In this document: piece after piece, positions 8,341-16,897 of the stretch
Position numbering within the stretch: the stretch's first letter is position 1
Layout of the letters: every line of letters starts with the position of its first letter
NCBI RefSeq assembly: GCF_001875665.1
Contig: NZ_MLAL01000018.1
Span: 1-64,000, forward strand
Length of the DNA: 64,000 nucleotides
Reading direction: 5' to 3'
Source: Corynebacterium sp. NML130628
GTDB taxonomy: Bacteria; Actinomycetota; Actinomycetes; Mycobacteriales; Mycobacteriaceae
Position numbers and translations under genes: made by a program
The notes under the pieces: model-generated
Database searches by the model: none
Seen by the model: only the letters and a program-made list of their open reading frames with translations
What the model was told of the DNA's origin: nothing

Positions 8341-8410
8341 TCGTGGTGCACCAGGCGTTTTGTGTGTACGAGACTGTACCTAAGGGCGACCGCAAAAAGA
8401 GGAGGAAGTT

Positions 8411-9124
8411 GTGGCTAAAAAGCCAGCATATGTAGCAATTGCGGACGCGTTGCGAAGCAAAATTGAATCACGCGAGCTAGAACCGGGGGATAAGCTCCCC
8501 CCGGAGCGCGAACTTGTAGACATGTACGGCGTGGCTCGCATGACCGTACGCCACGCGCTAGACCTCTTGCAGCTCGAGGGCATCATTGAGCGAAAGCGTG
8601 GCCGCACCGGCGGCACCTTCGTGCGTGCACTGCCTCCGATCATTGATCTGACAGGTAAGGTATCGCTGACGGAGCAGCTTGCTGCGCATGGCTTGGAGGT
8701 CTCTTCCGAACTCATTTCGGAGACCGCTGCGCCCGCACCGCAGGTCGTCGTCTCTGCATTCGGTGTAGATTCCCGCGACAAGTTGCTGACCAGCGAGCTC
8801 GTCCACTTCGTTAACGGAAACCCGGTGTTCGCTGAAACCACCTATGTGCGTCCGGGCTACGAGTCCAAGTACAATCGCAGCTCCGTCGATTACGCATGCG
8901 GCCAGCGCACAGACCTAGGTGGCGTGACTCCTCGCCTGCGCCGCGAAGACATCCTGTTCCCGGCCAACCCGACCGATAAGGAGCGCGAGAGCCTCTCTTT
9001 AGCAGCGAACACCCCGGTGCACCGCATCACGCGCAAGCTCTTCGAGGGCGAAACATTGGTCATGTTCGCCTCTATCGTGGCCCGCACGGATGCGGCGCAG
9101 ATCCGCATCGTCGAGGAGAACTAG
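8411..9124 (+). CDS. GntR-family regulator with UTRA ligand domain
   Basis: A 237-residue DNA-binding protein of the HutC subfamily. Residues 1-75 are the winged helix-turn-helix (LEPGDKLPPERELVDMYGVA, then MTVRHALDLLQLEGIIERK). Residues about 90-232 form the UTRA effector domain, with LLTSELVHFVNGNPVFAETT and the closing VMFASIVARTDAAQIRI. UTRA regulators usually sense sugars, amino-sugar phosphates or amino acids; nothing here identifies the ligand. Start is GTG with a strong GAGGAGG-like site just upstream. It has its own promoter region with an inverted repeat and no obvious co-transcribed metabolic gene, so it probably acts on distant targets and itself. Confidence 0.9.
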   Translation: MAKKPAYVAIADALRSKIESRELEPGDKLPPERELVDMYGVARMTVRHALDLLQLEGIIERKRGRTGGTFVRALPPIIDLTGKVSLTEQLAAHGLEVSSELISETAAPAPQVVVSAFGVDSRDKLLTSELVHFVNGNPVFAETTYVRPGYESKYNRSSVDYACGQRTDLGGVTPRLRREDILFPANPTDKERESLSLAANTPVHRITRKLFEGETLVMFASIVARTDAAQIRIVEEN

Positions 9125-9127
9125 CCA

Positions 9128-11536
9128 CTAACGCAGCGTTTTCGCTGCGCCTTCTGCGCCGGCGTCGCCAACACGGTTGCGCAGCGCACGCTCGAGACGG
9201 GCCTTGCCCTCCGAAACGATACGGCGCAGGCCGACTGGAATATCCTCGCGTCCCAGGAGTGCGTCGGCACGCTCAACCGTGGCAATCGAGACGTCCCAGA
9301 GCGGGAACAGGCCCTCGAGCGTATTCTGCGCCATCTCGTTCGTCAGCTTGTCCCACAGCTCGGGCGCGATCTCGAAGTAGCGTTCGCTCAAGCCGTCCAA
9401 GCCCTCGCTGGTGAACGTGAGGCCGTCGATAAGGAAGCGAACCTCAAGGTTCGTGCGCTTACCGCTGACGATCTCATCCCACGCCCACCGCTTGTTCGTC
9501 ACTGCGTCGATCCGCAGGCGGGAAAGTGCGCCCTCGGACGTGGGGTCATCCTCGCCCTTCGCTGTCTTTGCCAGGATTGCACCACCTGCAACGAGGTTCG
9601 TGAGGATAAGCCAGCGAATCTCCTGATTATCCAGCGACTGTAGGAGCTCGTGGAAGTACGTCGTGTTCTGCTTCGATGGCTGTAGACGGGCAAGGGCGCG
9701 CTGGTAAATACCGGCGGGTTCCTGCCCACGGAACGCCTCGCTGAGCATGTAGAAGCCGGTGCGCTGCCAGGACCACGCCACGTACTGCTTGACCGCCAAG
9801 GTTGCCTGCGCGAGAATGCGCTCCTGCACGCTCGCCTGGTCCTCAAGGCGGCTGAAGTTGGCCACGGCCATCACGAACTTGCGTGCTGGCAGCAGCGTGT
9901 CGCGGACCGCTTCCCACAGGGACGACCAGCACAGCGTACGAGCCAGCGGGTCCTCAATCTGGCCGATGTGCTCCAGCACGAACTCGGTGTGTGCTGGCGT
10001 CAGCCGCATCTTGCAATATGTGAGGTCCTCGTCATTGACCAACGCGAGGTCGTGGTCGATGCCGGCGAGCTCGGGAACCTCGGTGCGTGCTCCCTCGATG
10101 TCCACCTTCACATGATGGGTGCGCACGACCTTGTCGCCGTCCAGCTTGTACAACCCGATGCCGACGCGGTGGGTGCGCAGCACATCGGATTCCTGCACAA
10201 CCGTGAATGCGTTCTCGGTGATTTCGGGGCGAAGCGTGGACACGCCAGTGGTGCGCAGCCACTGCTGGGACCATTCGCTCAAGTCACGGCCAGAAGACTT
10301 CTCGAGCGCGCCCAACAGGTCGTCGAAGGTGGCGTTGCTGAACTTGTGGTTCTTGAAGTGATCACGAACTCCGGCGAAGAATTCGTCGCGTCCCACGTAG
10401 GCCTGCAGCTGCTTGAGCACGGACGCTCCCTTGGCGTAGGTGATGCCGTCGAAGTTCTGCTCAGCGGTCTCGATGTCCGGGGCGTCAGCGGCGATGGGGT
10501 GGGTCGTTGGCAGCTGGTCCTGCTGGTACGCCCACGCCTTCTCGACGGCCGCGAACGTCGTCCACGCATTCGGGTATTCACCAATCTCGGTCTGGGCAAT
10601 GGCCGCGGACCACGTTGCGAAAGACTCGTTGAGCCACAGGTCATCCCACCACTGCATCGTGACGAGGTCACCGAACCACATGTGCGCCATCTCGTGGAGG
10701 ATTGTGTCGTTGCGGCGCTCGAGGCGGTAGGGGGTTGGCTCGGAAGTAAAGACGTACTCGTCGCGGAACGTCACCGCGCCGACGTTCTCCATCGCGCCCA
10801 TGTTGTACTCGGGGCAGAAAATCTGATCGTACTTGCCGAACGGGTACGCAATGCCGAAGTTCTCGTGGTAGTACGCGAAACCATCCTTCGTCTGGCGGAA
10901 CAGGCGTTCCGCGTCGAGGTGCTTCATCAGTGACGCACGGGCGAAGATGCGAAGCGGGATACGCTTCAGATCGTCGACGTACTCGTCTTCGACGAACTCG
11001 TACTCGCCGGCGCAGACCGCCACCAGGTACGTCGACATTGGATAATCGATGGTGCAGGACCACACGTTGCCCTCACGGGTCGCCTCCTCGTTGAGCACGA
11101 CCGTGTAGGCCTCCGGGGCATCGACGGCGATCTTGTACGTGGCCTTGATATCCGGCTGGTCGAAGCAGGCAAACACCTTCATTGCCATCGCGGGCTCGAA
11201 CTGGGTGTAGAGGTATTCCTTGCTGTCCACCGGGTCGATGAACTTGTGCAGGCCCTCCCCGGTGTGGTTGTAGGTAATGGTGGCGTCGACAACTAAGGTG
11301 TGCTCACCCTCGGTGAGTTTGAGGGTGCGGCCGTCGACGGCGGCGCCGTCGAGCGTTGCGGAGAATTCGTCGGCGACGAGGTCGAAGAACGTCTCACCCG
11401 CACCCGAGCGGAACGTGACTGCGGTGGTCGACGTGAACTGCTCTGCACCGTTGACATCGAGCGCAATATCGTAATGGACATCTGAGATGAGTTGTGCGCG
11501 AAGTTGTGCGTCGCTGCGCTTGAGGTTTGTCTTCAT
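9128..11536 (-). CDS. pepN: Aminopeptidase N (M1 zinc metallopeptidase)
   Basis: About 802 residues. The M1 hallmarks are present: exopeptidase motif GAMEN at residues 247-251, zinc site HEMAHMWF with His281, Glu282 and His285, and third zinc ligand Glu304 in LWLNESFATW. The C-terminal ERAP1-like helical domain follows. It is a cytoplasmic enzyme removing N-terminal residues from peptides, downstream of Clp proteolysis. The open frame extends far upstream to 12364, but that part is the antisense of the DsbA-like gene. I take ATG 11536 (MKTNLKRSDAQLRAQ): TATGTT on the minus strand (11544-11549) lies 7 nt upstream. The gene is convergent with the GntR gene, stops 3 nt apart. Confidence 0.95.
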   Translation of the reverse strand: MKTNLKRSDAQLRAQLISDVHYDIALDVNGAEQFTSTTAVTFRSGAGETFFDLVADEFSATLDGAAVDGRTLKLTEGEHTLVVDATITYNHTGEGLHKFIDPVDSKEYLYTQFEPAMAMKVFACFDQPDIKATYKIAVDAPEAYTVVLNEEATREGNVWSCTIDYPMSTYLVAVCAGEYEFVEDEYVDDLKRIPLRIFARASLMKHLDAERLFRQTKDGFAYYHENFGIAYPFGKYDQIFCPEYNMGAMENVGAVTFRDEYVFTSEPTPYRLERRNDTILHEMAHMWFGDLVTMQWWDDLWLNESFATWSAAIAQTEIGEYPNAWTTFAAVEKAWAYQQDQLPTTHPIAADAPDIETAEQNFDGITYAKGASVLKQLQAYVGRDEFFAGVRDHFKNHKFSNATFDDLLGALEKSSGRDLSEWSQQWLRTTGVSTLRPEITENAFTVVQESDVLRTHRVGIGLYKLDGDKVVRTHHVKVDIEGARTEVPELAGIDHDLALVNDEDLTYCKMRLTPAHTEFVLEHIGQIEDPLARTLCWSSLWEAVRDTLLPARKFVMAVANFSRLEDQASVQERILAQATLAVKQYVAWSWQRTGFYMLSEAFRGQEPAGIYQRALARLQPSKQNTTYFHELLQSLDNQEIRWLILTNLVAGGAILAKTAKGEDDPTSEGALSRLRIDAVTNKRWAWDEIVSGKRTNLEVRFLIDGLTFTSEGLDGLSERYFEIAPELWDKLTNEMAQNTLEGLFPLWDVSIATVERADALLGREDIPVGLRRIVSEGKARLERALRNRVGDAGAEGAAKTLR

Positions 11537-11543
11537 GCACTCC

Positions 11544-11549
11544 AACATA
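11544..11549 (-). promoter_or_regulatory. -10-like TATGTT before pepN
   Basis: TATGTT (minus) is 7 nt before ATG 11536; this supports the short start and a leaderless message. Confidence 0.4.
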
Positions 11550-11620
11550 CTCGCCGTACCTGTGTGGTTTTCGCTATGGTGGCTGCAGAATTTCAACACA
11601 TCATGAGAAGGGATGATTTC

Positions 11621-12238
11621 GTGACAGCACCAGTTACCTTTTGGTTCGACGTAAGCTGCCCATTCTGTTGGCTCACCTCGCGTTGGATGAAGGAAGTAGA
11701 ACAGGTCCGCGACATCACTGTGGAGTGGGTGCCCATGTCGCTTTCGATTCTGAACGACGGCCGCGACATTCCCGCCGACTACGCCAAAATGATGGAAGCG
11801 AACTGGGGCCCCGCGCGAGTGTTTGCCGCAGTCAAGCGCGACCACCCTGAGAAGATCGACGCCCTCTACACCGCGATGGGCACCGCGATCCACGCCGGGG
11901 AGCAGGGCGGCAAGAAGGGCTATGGTGCCTACGGCGAGATCATCGTGGCAGCGCTCGAAGAGGTAGGTCTTGACGCCAGCTACGCCGATCTTGCCAATAC
12001 CAACGAGATGGATGAGCTTCTTGGCACCTACCACCAGGGCGCAATGGACGCCGTCGGCGACGAGGTGGGCACCCCGGTGGTTAAGCTGGGCGACACTGCC
12101 TTCTTCGGGCCAGTCATCACCCGCGTCCCAACGGGCGAGGAGGCTGGCAAGCTTTTCGACGCCTCTTTGGCCCTCGGCGAATACCCCTACTTCTTCGAAT
12201 TGAAGCGTTCTCGCACGGAACCGCCGCAGGTGAGCTAG
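11621..12238 (+). CDS. DsbA-family thioredoxin-fold oxidoreductase, mycothiol-dependent type (Rv2466c-like)
   Basis: A 205-residue cytoplasmic protein with thioredoxin fold and active-site Cys13-Pro-Phe-Cys16 (DVSCPFCWL). The helical insertion and the cis-Pro loop GTPVVKLG before FFGPVITRVP follow the DsbA/2-hydroxychromene-carboxylate isomerase pattern. Position between pepN and rpiB matches Rv2466c, which reduces substrates with mycothiol and activates nitro-prodrugs; the same function is inferred here. There is no signal peptide, so it is not a periplasmic disulfide catalyst. Start is GTG 11621, with AAGGGA 7 nt upstream; ATG 11603 is the alternative. It is divergent from pepN, with a possible -10 TATGGT at 11575-11580. 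Confidence 0.88.
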   Translation: MTAPVTFWFDVSCPFCWLTSRWMKEVEQVRDITVEWVPMSLSILNDGRDIPADYAKMMEANWGPARVFAAVKRDHPEKIDALYTAMGTAIHAGEQGGKKGYGAYGEIIVAALEEVGLDASYADLANTNEMDELLGTYHQGAMDAVGDEVGTPVVKLGDTAFFGPVITRVPTGEEAGKLFDASLALGEYPYFFELKRSRTEPPQVS

Positions 12239-12246
12239 CAGGCAGG

Positions 12247-12252
12247 TAGTGT
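12247..12252 (+). promoter_or_regulatory. -10-like TAGTGT before rpiB
   Basis: TAGTGT lies 7 nt before ATG 12260 with no Shine-Dalgarno. It also overlaps the short gap after the DsbA-like gene. Confidence 0.4.
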
Positions 12253-12259
12253 AGAGCGC

Positions 12260-12724
12260 ATGCGTATTTACCTTGGGGCAGATCATGCCGGTTTTGAACG
12301 AAAGAATCAGATTAAGGCTCACCTGGAGGAGCAGGGCCACGAAGTCATCGACTGTGGCGCACACGAGTACGACGCACTCGACGACTACCCAGCGTTCTGT
12401 ATCGCAGCAGCTGAGCGCACGGTAGCTGACGAAGGTTCCCTCGGCATCGTGCTGGGTGGTTCCGGCAACGGTGAGCAGATCGCCGCGAACAAGGTGAAGG
12501 GCGCGCGCTGTGCCCTTGCGTGGTCAGAGGAGACCGCACGCCTGGCACGTGAGCACAACAACGCACAGCTCATCGGTATCGGTGGACGCATGCACACCGA
12601 GGAAGAAGCACTGAAGATCGTCGACGCGTTCATCGGCCAGGAGTGGAGCAACGAGGAGCGCCACCAGCGTCGCATCGACATCCTGTCCAAGTACGAGGAG
12701 ACCGGCGAGGCCCCAGCTATCTAA
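12260..12724 (+). CDS. rpiB: Ribose-5-phosphate isomerase B
   Basis: A 154-residue RpiB interconverting ribose-5-phosphate and ribulose-5-phosphate in the pentose phosphate pathway. N-terminal MRIYLGADHAGFERK carries the Asp8-His9 substrate pair. The loop GGSGNGEQIAANKVKGARCA has Glu72 where the E. coli-type enzyme uses Cys, the same arrangement as in the M. tuberculosis enzyme whose general base is Glu75. REHNNAQLIGIGGRMH completes the active site. It starts 21 nt after the DsbA-like gene, probably from its own -10 TAGTGT. It overlaps the aldo/keto reductase gene tail to tail by 4 nt. Confidence 0.96.
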   Translation: MRIYLGADHAGFERKNQIKAHLEEQGHEVIDCGAHEYDALDDYPAFCIAAAERTVADEGSLGIVLGGSGNGEQIAANKVKGARCALAWSEETARLAREHNNAQLIGIGGRMHTEEEALKIVDAFIGQEWSNEERHQRRIDILSKYEETGEAPAI

Positions 12725-13554
12725 CCCAGCTCTTCGTAGTCCGCGGGGTGCGGCCCGTGGCGCCCGAACTCTTCCTCGTCGAGCGCGACAATGGAGGACA
12801 TTTCTTCGGGGGTGAGCGTGAAATCGAAGATATCCATGTTTTCACGCATCCGCTCCACGGACGTGGTCTTGGGGAACACGATCACGTCGTTCTGCAGATG
12901 CCAGCGTAGAACTACCTGCGCTGGCGTTTTGCCGTGTGCCTCGGCGGCGTCGGTGATTTCGGGAAAGTCCGTCAGGTCGTAGGCGCCGCCACCGAGTGGT
13001 GCCCACCCCTCGATGGCGATGTTGTGCACGCGCATCGCGTCGAGCTCTTTCCAATTCTGAAACAGTGGGTGCAGCTCTACCTGGTTGACCACCGGGGTGA
13101 CATCGGTGTGCATCTCGATTTGCTCGATGTGCTCGGGGAGGAAGTTCGAAACGCCGATTGAGGTGGTGAGTTTCGCCTCCCGGAGTTTGATGAGGGACTT
13201 CCACGCATCCACGTAGGCACCTTGCCCGGGTAGGGGCCAGTGAATGAGGTAGAGATCCACGTGGTCAAGCCCGAGCTTTTCCAGCGACTCTTCGAGCGCC
13301 GCTGGGGCGTCGTGGTGGCGGTTGTTCCACAGCTTCGTGGTGATGTACAGCTCGTCGCGCGGGATGCTCGACTTCGCGATTGCCTTGCCGACGCCCTCTT
13401 CGTTGCCATAAATGTGGGCGGTGTCGAAGTGGCGGTAACCGGCCTCCAACGCCTCGCTGACCAGGCGCTCGGCCTCCTGCGGGTCTACGCGGTGGAGGCC
13501 GTAGCCGAGTTGGGGGATTGATGTGCCGTCGTGAAGCGCAAACATGGGTACCAT
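12721..13554 (-). CDS. Aldo/keto reductase
   Basis: A 277-residue (alpha/beta)8 NADPH-dependent reductase of the 2,5-diketo-D-gluconate reductase-like AKR5 type. The full catalytic tetrad is visible: Asp44 and Tyr49 (FDTAHIYGNE), Lys74 (TTKLWNN) and His105 (YLIHWPLP). Cofactor-loop residues VFPKTTSVERMREN occur near the C-terminus. Substrate is not predictable; these enzymes often detoxify aldehydes or ketones. I take ATG 13554: TAAGGT (13562-13567, minus) lies 7 nt before it and overlaps the stop codon of the cytochrome b-like gene upstream. ATG 13545 is an alternative. Confidence 0.9.
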   Translation of the reverse strand: MVPMFALHDGTSIPQLGYGLHRVDPQEAERLVSEALEAGYRHFDTAHIYGNEEGVGKAIAKSSIPRDELYITTKLWNNRHHDAPAALEESLEKLGLDHVDLYLIHWPLPGQGAYVDAWKSLIKLREAKLTTSIGVSNFLPEHIEQIEMHTDVTPVVNQVELHPLFQNWKELDAMRVHNIAIEGWAPLGGGAYDLTDFPEITDAAEAHGKTPAQVVLRWHLQNDVIVFPKTTSVERMRENMDIFDFTLTPEEMSSIVALDEEEFGRHGPHPADYEELG

Positions 13555-13561
13555 GCGCTTT

Positions 13562-13567
13562 ACCTTA
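13562..13567 (-). promoter_or_regulatory. -10-like TAAGGT before the aldo/keto reductase
   Basis: TAAGGT (minus) is 7 nt before ATG 13554 and includes the TAA stop of the preceding gene. The reductase can therefore be transcribed on its own. Confidence 0.35.
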
Positions 13568-15022
13568 GCGGCTTGTCACCTTGCCAGTCGCTTGCGCCAC
13601 CGGGGCAACCAATGCAGGCCGCGCCAGCTTGCACACCCCCGCGATAACGACCGCGGCAACAAGGAATAGGATCACGCCGGTCCAGCTCGTGCCGTACACA
13701 TCTGGGTTGACGTCGCCGGACGCGGCGAACATCGCGTTCATATTCCTGCGCAGTCCCGTGGTGAGCACCAGGAAGACGTGCACCACGGTGAACAGTACGA
13801 AGAACAGCATGGTGGGGAAGTGGATGGCACGCGCCGCCTTCAGTGAAAAGAAAGTCCAGGACTTCGGCCACCACTCGCTCATACGGGCGCCGGAGAGGAT
13901 CGCCAGTGGCGCGGCGATGAACACTACTGCGAAGTAAGACAGCTCTTGCAGCGCGTTGTAGTGCACCCATGGGTTTTCCGTCGGCCAGTCCAGGCTGAGG
14001 TATTGGATCCCCGCGGAGATAGCTTGCGGGATGACCTCCCAGCTCGTAGGCACGATGCGCATCCACTGGCCAGTGGCGAACAGGACAATGTAGAACACCA
14101 CGCCGAGTGCCACCCACAGCACGTCAATCGTGAGGTGGAGCCACAGGGTGAGCGAAATCTTCTTCTTGGGGTTCTTGCGCGGCGCCCAATACGCTTCGGG
14201 TTTGCGCTCGTGGTGCACGGTGATACCCGTCTTGATGATGAGCGCCATGAACAGCATGTTGAAGAAGTGCGACCACCCCAGCCATGCTGGCAGCCCAACA
14301 GGTGCGCCTTCCGGCAGGGGCTGCTGGCCGGTGTAGCGCTGAATGAAGCTGCTGCCCGTCGGGGTGCCGACAAACCACCGTGCAACCAGGATCGCCATCA
14401 CGAAAGCAGCGAGTAACGCGACTCCGCCGTACGCCCACCAGCGACGCGTTGGTGCTTGGGTCGGTTCCGGCACAGACTGCGCCGCCGGCTTTGGGCGTTC
14501 AGGTTCAGTTGTTGTAGGCACTGGGGTCGCTTCTGGAGCGGACGCAGCAGCAGCGGCCACGGGCTCCGCCGTGGCACCGTAGAGCGGTGGAACCGCCACA
14601 GCGGAGTCTTCCGGGACGTCCACACTGGTCACAGGTGGGAAAGGTTCGCCGTCAGGCGTGTGAGGCAGACCTCGGCGGACCGCGACTGTCCTCAATGCCT
14701 CGGCGCGCTGCTCTGCTGCGGGCTGTGCAGGGGCAGTGCGTGCTGTAGCCGCCGAGAAGGCCTGCTCCACGTCTGGGTCCGTTGCGACTGCGGCTGTGTC
14801 CGCGGGTGGCCACGGTTGGCCGCTCGGGACTCGAGGTAGGCCGCGACGAAGAGGCGTCGAGACGCTGTCGGTGAGTACGGCGGGTTCAGTGGCTGGTGCC
14901 GCTGGAGCGCCTGAGAGATCGCCGCTCACATCCGGGTCGGGTTCGACCGCGACGGCATCGACTGGTGGCCAGGGCTGCCCGTCCGCTACACGGGGCAGAC
15001 CGCGACGAAGGTGCATCTGCAT
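13565..15022 (-). CDS. Cytochrome b-like membrane protein with three N-terminal RRGLPR repeats, coupled to ETF
   Basis: A 485-residue protein in two parts. Residues 1-190 are Ala/Pro-rich and soluble, with three copies of the motif R-R-G-L-P-(R/H)-x3-G-x-P-(W/F)-P-P at residues 6-20, 59-73 and 116-130. From about residue 195 there are several membrane helices resembling cytochrome b/b6 or NapC/hydrogenase-type b cytochromes. Histidines lie in or beside helices: WSHFFNMLFM, TVHHERKPEAYW, WLHLTIDVLWVAL, WVHYNALQEL, IHFPTMLFFVLFTVVHVF. These could ligate haem b. Its ATG shares one base with the etfA stop (TAATG), so the two are translationally coupled. I infer it receives or hands on electrons of ETF at the membrane; this is not established. 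No ETF:quinone oxidoreductase is seen nearby. Confidence 0.75.
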   Translation of the reverse strand: MQMHLRRGLPRVADGQPWPPVDAVAVEPDPDVSGDLSGAPAAPATEPAVLTDSVSTPLRRGLPRVPSGQPWPPADTAAVATDPDVEQAFSAATARTAPAQPAAEQRAEALRTVAVRRGLPHTPDGEPFPPVTSVDVPEDSAVAVPPLYGATAEPVAAAAASAPEATPVPTTTEPERPKPAAQSVPEPTQAPTRRWWAYGGVALLAAFVMAILVARWFVGTPTGSSFIQRYTGQQPLPEGAPVGLPAWLGWSHFFNMLFMALIIKTGITVHHERKPEAYWAPRKNPKKKISLTLWLHLTIDVLWVALGVVFYIVLFATGQWMRIVPTSWEVIPQAISAGIQYLSLDWPTENPWVHYNALQELSYFAVVFIAAPLAILSGARMSEWWPKSWTFFSLKAARAIHFPTMLFFVLFTVVHVFLVLTTGLRRNMNAMFAASGDVNPDVYGTSWTGVILFLVAAVVIAGVCKLARPALVAPVAQATGKVTSR

Positions 15023-16002
15023 TACTCAGACGCCTCCGAGCCGCGACGTGTGGCGATCTGCTCGATGAGCTCTGGCACAACGTCGAAGAGATCGCCAATG
15101 ATGCCGAAGTCCGCAATATCAAACAGTGGCGCGTCCTCATCGTTGTTGATCGCGATGATGGTATCGGCCGTCTGCATGCCCACAAGGTGCTGCACCGCGC
15201 CGGAAATACCGATGCCGATGTAGAGCTTCGGGCTGACCACGACGCCGGTCTGTCCAATCTGGGCGTCGTGGCTGACCTGGTCCTCGTCCGCGGCGGAGCG
15301 TGTCGCGCCGACTGCGGCGCCGAGCTCGTCAGCGAGCCCGCCCACAAGTTGCTCGAACATGTCTGCATCGCCCAAGGCGACGCCGCCCGCGACAACACGG
15401 TCGGCGGTGAGCAGCTCTGGGCGTGTCGACGTACGCACCACCGGCGTCACCGACGTCACCGTTGCCGCACGCGTGCCGGACGCGGTAATATCCAGCTCGT
15501 GAACCTCGGGCGTTGTCGCATCCGCACGGCGATCGATCGCGCCGACGCGCACCGTAATAATCGGCGCCGAGTGCGTCGCTGCGGCCGTGGCGGTGTAGGC
15601 GCCACCGTAGTTCTCGTGATCAGTCACAATGCCCTGGTCGTCGCGGCGGACATCGATTGCGTCGGTCAGCAGTGCCTTGCCTTTGCGTACCGCCAGACGG
15701 GACGCGACGTCGCGGCCCCGGACGGAGTGGGCGAGGATAACGGCTGCCGGATCAGTGGCGTTGAATGCGGCCTCGGCGGCATCGACTAGAGGGACGGTCT
15801 GCTGCTGTGCGTCAATACTCGCGGTGAGCACGACCGCTGCGCCGAGCTCGCCGAGCGTGTCGGCGTGCGCGGGGCTAGTAGTGAGTACGACCGGGGTGCC
15901 CAGCGGTGCAGCTGCACCGATGAGTTCGGCGGCGGTGGGGTCAAGCTGGTCGTCGTGCGTCGCGTCGAGCACGACCAAAACTGTGCGGGGAGAGGTTGCC
16001 AT
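15022..16002 (-). CDS. etfA: Electron transfer flavoprotein alpha subunit
   Basis: About 326 residues. The C-terminal FAD-binding domain is clear: SPKLYIGIGISGAVQHLVGM, then TADTIIAINNDEDAPLFDIA and FGIIGDLFDVVPEL, all conserved in EtfA/FixB. The N-terminal alpha/beta domain (VLVVLDATHDDQLDPTAAEL) pairs with EtfB. The heterodimer carries one FAD and takes electrons from acyl-CoA and other dehydrogenases. I choose ATG 16002, where AAGGA lies 7 nt upstream, over TTG 16017. It follows etfB by 47 nt and its stop overlaps the next ATG, giving an etfB-etfA-cytochrome b operon. Confidence 0.95.
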   Translation of the reverse strand: MATSPRTVLVVLDATHDDQLDPTAAELIGAAAPLGTPVVLTTSPAHADTLGELGAAVVLTASIDAQQQTVPLVDAAEAAFNATDPAAVILAHSVRGRDVASRLAVRKGKALLTDAIDVRRDDQGIVTDHENYGGAYTATAAATHSAPIITVRVGAIDRRADATTPEVHELDITASGTRAATVTSVTPVVRTSTRPELLTADRVVAGGVALGDADMFEQLVGGLADELGAAVGATRSAADEDQVSHDAQIGQTGVVVSPKLYIGIGISGAVQHLVGMQTADTIIAINNDEDAPLFDIADFGIIGDLFDVVPELIEQIATRRGSEASE

Positions 16003-16049
16003 GTCAGTATCCTTCAAGGTCCTTCAAGCGTGTGCGTTCGTTCGGCGGG

Positions 16050-16829
16050 TTAGATGTAGTGCTTCTCTGCGAGGAAATCCACCAGTTGGCCCACAGCGTT
16101 TGGGCCGTAGTCGATGATCTCGCCGCGTTCACGCGCAGGACGCTTTTCGACGTCCACCATGATTGCTCGCGGACGTGCGAAATCTTCCGCGTCGACGCCG
16201 AGGTCCGCCAGCGTCACCGTGTGTAGTTCCTTCTTCTTTGCCGCCATTAGGCCTTTGAAGTTTGGGAAGCGGGCATCGGGGTATTCGTCCGAGACCGCGA
16301 CCAAAGCCGGGAGCTGTGCCGCCAGGGCCAGTGTCGCGTGGTCGCTGACCTGCGTAGCCGTCACTGTCTCGTTTTCGAGCGCGACTTCGGTGGCATTCGC
16401 AATTGCGGGCCAGCCGAGCAATTCAGCAAGCAATCCGGCCATGACGCCGCCGCCACCATCCGAGGAAGCGGTGCCGAGCACCACCAGGTCATAATCCTGT
16501 GTACGCAGCGCCGCTGCGAGCACCTCTGCCGTTAGTGTCACGTCTGCGCCGAGCAGCGCGTCGTCTGCAATGATATAAGCGTCGTCCGCGCCCATCGCGA
16601 TGCCTTTACGCACGCTGGCGTGTGCTGATTCTGGCCCTACTGTAATGAGGTCGATGGTCGTTTCGCCGTCGCCACGAGCCTCTTTCAGCCGCATCGCGGC
16701 TTCGACAGCGCGCTCACAGACCTCGTCAGCGACAACGTCACCGGAGCGGTCGGTCAGGCCGGTTTCCAGATTCAGGTCGCGGTCGCCGTAGGTGTCCGGG
16801 ACTTCTTTCAGCAACACAGCAATTTTCAC
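16050..16829 (-). CDS. etfB: Electron transfer flavoprotein beta subunit
   Basis: A 259-residue EtfB/FixA. MKIAVLLKEVPDTYGDRDLN, followed by a DEVCERAVEAAMRLKEA segment, and the adenine nucleotide-binding region GADDAYIIADDALLGAD are family features; VLGTASSDGGGGVMAGLLAE matches the conserved glycine-rich turn. It binds AMP and supports FAD in EtfA. Start is GTG 16829 with AAGGAG (minus, 16834-16839) about 5-7 nt away. It is the first gene of the operon. A hairpin (arms 16869-16874 and 16880-16885) separates it from the upstream gene on the same strand. Confidence 0.95.
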   Translation of the reverse strand: MKIAVLLKEVPDTYGDRDLNLETGLTDRSGDVVADEVCERAVEAAMRLKEARGDGETTIDLITVGPESAHASVRKGIAMGADDAYIIADDALLGADVTLTAEVLAAALRTQDYDLVVLGTASSDGGGGVMAGLLAELLGWPAIANATEVALENETVTATQVSDHATLALAAQLPALVAVSDEYPDARFPNFKGLMAAKKKELHTVTLADLGVDAEDFARPRAIMVDVEKRPARERGEIIDYGPNAVGQLVDFLAEKHYI

Positions 16830-16860
16830 GAAACGCTCCTTATACGGTTTATGCAGTGGG

Positions 16861-16888
16861 GTGCTAAACGGTAGGCATTCTACCGCAC
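16861..16888 (-). terminator. Hairpin between the Gly/Asp-rich membrane protein gene and etfB
   Basis: Arms cggtag (16869-16874) and ctaccg (16880-16885) pair around a 5-nt loop, with outer gtgc/gcac 4-bp arms. No T-tract is visible. It may end the upstream transcript or form part of the etfB leader. Confidence 0.3.
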
Positions 16889-16897
16889 TGGCCTGGA

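Noticed and set aside
8087..8395. 102-residue minus-strand frame in front of the GntR gene
   Set aside because: No ribosome site, composition of non-coding AT-rich DNA, and it overlaps the candidate operator.
11537..12364. Upstream extension of the pepN frame to 12364
   Set aside because: It lies entirely antisense to the DsbA-like gene; the family starts at MKTNLKRSD and a -10-like box supports ATG 11536.
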